A DNA stretch of 64,000 nucleotides from Bursaphelenchus xylophilus (Eukaryota; Nematoda; Chromadorea; Rhabditida; Aphelenchoididae): the NCBI GenBank assembly GCA_904066235.2, contig CAJFCV020000001.1, forward strand, positions 186,001 to 250,000. Direction: 5' to 3'. Position 1 is the stretch's first letter, and the number at the start of each line of letters is the position of its first letter. This document shows positions 62,488 through 64,000 of the stretch, piece by piece. The position numbers were made by a program, and so were the translations under genes. The notes beneath the pieces are model-generated. The model worked only from the letters and a program-made list of their open reading frames with translations, did no database searches and was not told the origin of the DNA.

Positions 62488-63270
62488 AAAAGTCCGCTCT
62501 TCACTCAAGCATATAAAATTTTTTGTTGATTGTCTTGTACTGCATGTTCTTGAAAATAAATAAAATATTCAATTTGAAGTTAATCGTTTTATTTTTTTAT
62601 TTTTTTTTTGAGGCAAGACATTTCAAAGCCGACCCTACGAAACCTCGAATGTTTCCACGTCGAGTCTCGCGGGCGGAATTCGACTTTTTTTCCATCAACA
62701 TGCAAATCCAAAGGTTAGAATCGCATGGAATCGTCAACAAGCCCTCTTGACTTCTCTATTACTACCGCTTTTGGGCCGACTTTTGGATGTGATGTGATTG
62801 CATTTACTTTGGAACACTTTTCCACTTGAACTTCCACCAAAATTTGATTGTATTTTTGCGGAAAACTATGGCGAAGATTACGGTAAACCGACGGAGTTTT
62901 GTGGTTTTGGTAGTAGGTAGGTGTATATCCCGACCTTACCGAAGTTGTGATCTTCATTTTGCATTTTTTTTATTCCAATTTCAAAGTTTTTGACCGCACT
63001 GTGCGAGAAACATTTTTTTTATTTTTTGCACAGTGCAGTCTAGCTTTTGGGGAAAAAAGTTGAGTGCACTGTGCAAAAAATATTCCACAGCGCACTGTGC
63101 AAAATCACAAACTAAAAATTTCTCGCACATTGCAAAATTTTTGCAAAAATATTTTCTCCGCACAGTGCAATCCAAATTTTAAGAAAAAAATCGACTGCAC
63201 TGTGCAAAAAAAATTTTTTGAAGGCCATCACACAACTTTTTTACCACAAAAAAATTAATATTTTTTGATT
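62488..63270. other. Intergenic stretch with GCACTGTGC palindromes
   Basis: A polyadenylation-type AATAAA follows the kinase gene (62557). No gene is supported at 62600-62960. At about 62996-63210 the palindrome GCACTGTGC (or GCACAGTGC) recurs about six times at 30-60 base spacing, with poly-T/poly-A between. Confidence 0.55.
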
Positions 63271-63274
63271 CCAG

Positions 63275-64000
63275 CACTGGCAACCTTCCTAACATGGACA
63301 ACATTTACTATTCTCTCCCCGAACAAAAGTATTTTCTCTTCGAAAGGGAGTTTTTTCATTCCCCCGGAGGGCTTGATGCCCGGCTTCGGAATTAGTGGCG
63401 AACGAGGGCTGGAGAAGTCCGCGGAGGTCGTTGATAAGCCATTGGAAGCCGAGGTTCGAAAGGAAAAGGAGGATTTGGGGGAAGGATCCAGGGAAATCGG
63501 GCATTTGGATGGGATCGTCAAGGTAAAAATGAAATTCATTTGGTAAATAATCGGGATTTTTTGATCGAACTTTATCTCAAAAAATTTGTGGGGCTTTTTT
63601 GACGAAATTTCACCAAAAAATCTCAATCGTTTCTGCGAATTGTGTGCGAAAAATCCGTTTAAAATCGGATTTTAAGTTCTCAAAAAAAAAAAAAAAAAAA
63701 AAAAAAATCAGGACTCTCGCGTCGTGGCTGAAGGTCAAAATGAAGACGACACAAACAGAGAACAACCCGCAAATGCCCAAAAAAGGCCTACAAACGATGC
63801 CAACGACAACAACAACGATCAAAATCAGCCCTTCGAAGTTGCGAAGCCGATTGCCCCGCCAGACCTGGAAGAGAAAAAGAATGAGCCGAAGCCGGCCGAA
63901 ACTGTAAAGAATCGTGGCGTTGAGGACCCGAATAACCCGCTGATTCCCGACGCCCTCGACTCCGAAGAGCACGACATTGCGAATCCCGAGGAGGACAGCA
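63275..64000 (+). CDS. Partial gene for an acidic, Asn/Pro-rich protein, running off the edge
   Basis: Exon 63275-63522 and exon 63712 to the window end are joined by a GTAAAA...TCAG intron, phase 0. The first exon reads ...LATFLTWTTFTILSPNKSIF then an acidic/Lys-rich stretch (EAEVRKEKEDLGEGSREIGH). The second is rich in Asn, Asp, Glu and Pro (NDANDNNNDQNQPFEVAKPI). No domain is recognised and both ends are missing; the upstream exon was not found. A competing frame in the first exon (MDNIYYSLPEQKYFLFERE) stops after about 33 residues. Confidence 0.5.

Overview
This window looks like nuclear DNA of a rhabditid-type nematode. Genes have many tiny introns (about 33-50 bases, GTAAGT...TTTTAG or TTTCAG), a MUT-7-like exonuclease gene is present, and AT-rich DNA is crowded with inverted-repeat transposons. 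I identified no species and ran no search; gene models come from reading splice sites and frames by eye.

Layout. 1-6.5 kb: miniature inverted-repeat elements and two genes or relics of a secreted six-cysteine peptide family. 6.5-23.3 kb: a transposon block. It holds copies of a long inverted-repeat element with a tRNA-like stretch, a short LTR element, and a BEL/Pao LTR retrotransposon with one intact 2006-codon ORF that lacks reverse transcriptase. A 1.8 kb duplication brackets the BEL element. 23.3-42.3 kb: a mariner-like element (CAGGGTGTTTC ends, TA target) split by an essentially complete 18.2 kb Maverick/Polinton (23514-41710, 6-base target duplication TATGTG, ~0.93 kb terminal inverted repeats). 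The Polinton encodes a chromodomain integrase, protein-primed DNA polymerase B, adenain-like protease, packaging ATPase, major capsid protein, other virion-type proteins, small membrane proteins and, unexpectedly, a TFIIB-like transcription factor.

42.3-57 kb: mostly host genes and small transposons. Secreted peptides with the cysteine spacing of the crustacean hyperglycemic hormone / ion transport peptide (CHH/ITP) superfamily occur on both strands, including a two-domain form. A mut-7 homologue lies at 51.3-56.0 kb. 57.4-64 kb: a small secreted peptide, a membrane-anchored CK1-like kinase whose catalytic Asp is Asn, and the start of an acidic, Asn/Pro-rich protein that runs off the edge.

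The Polinton genes form a self-contained virus-like set: integrate, replicate, process and package, with a shared AGTATAAA-type promoter motif ahead of most virion genes and its own TFIIB. The leads I would follow first are the TFIIB-carrying Polinton, the CHH/ITP-like family (at least seven loci) and the RT-less BEL element with an unbroken ORF and matching LTRs.
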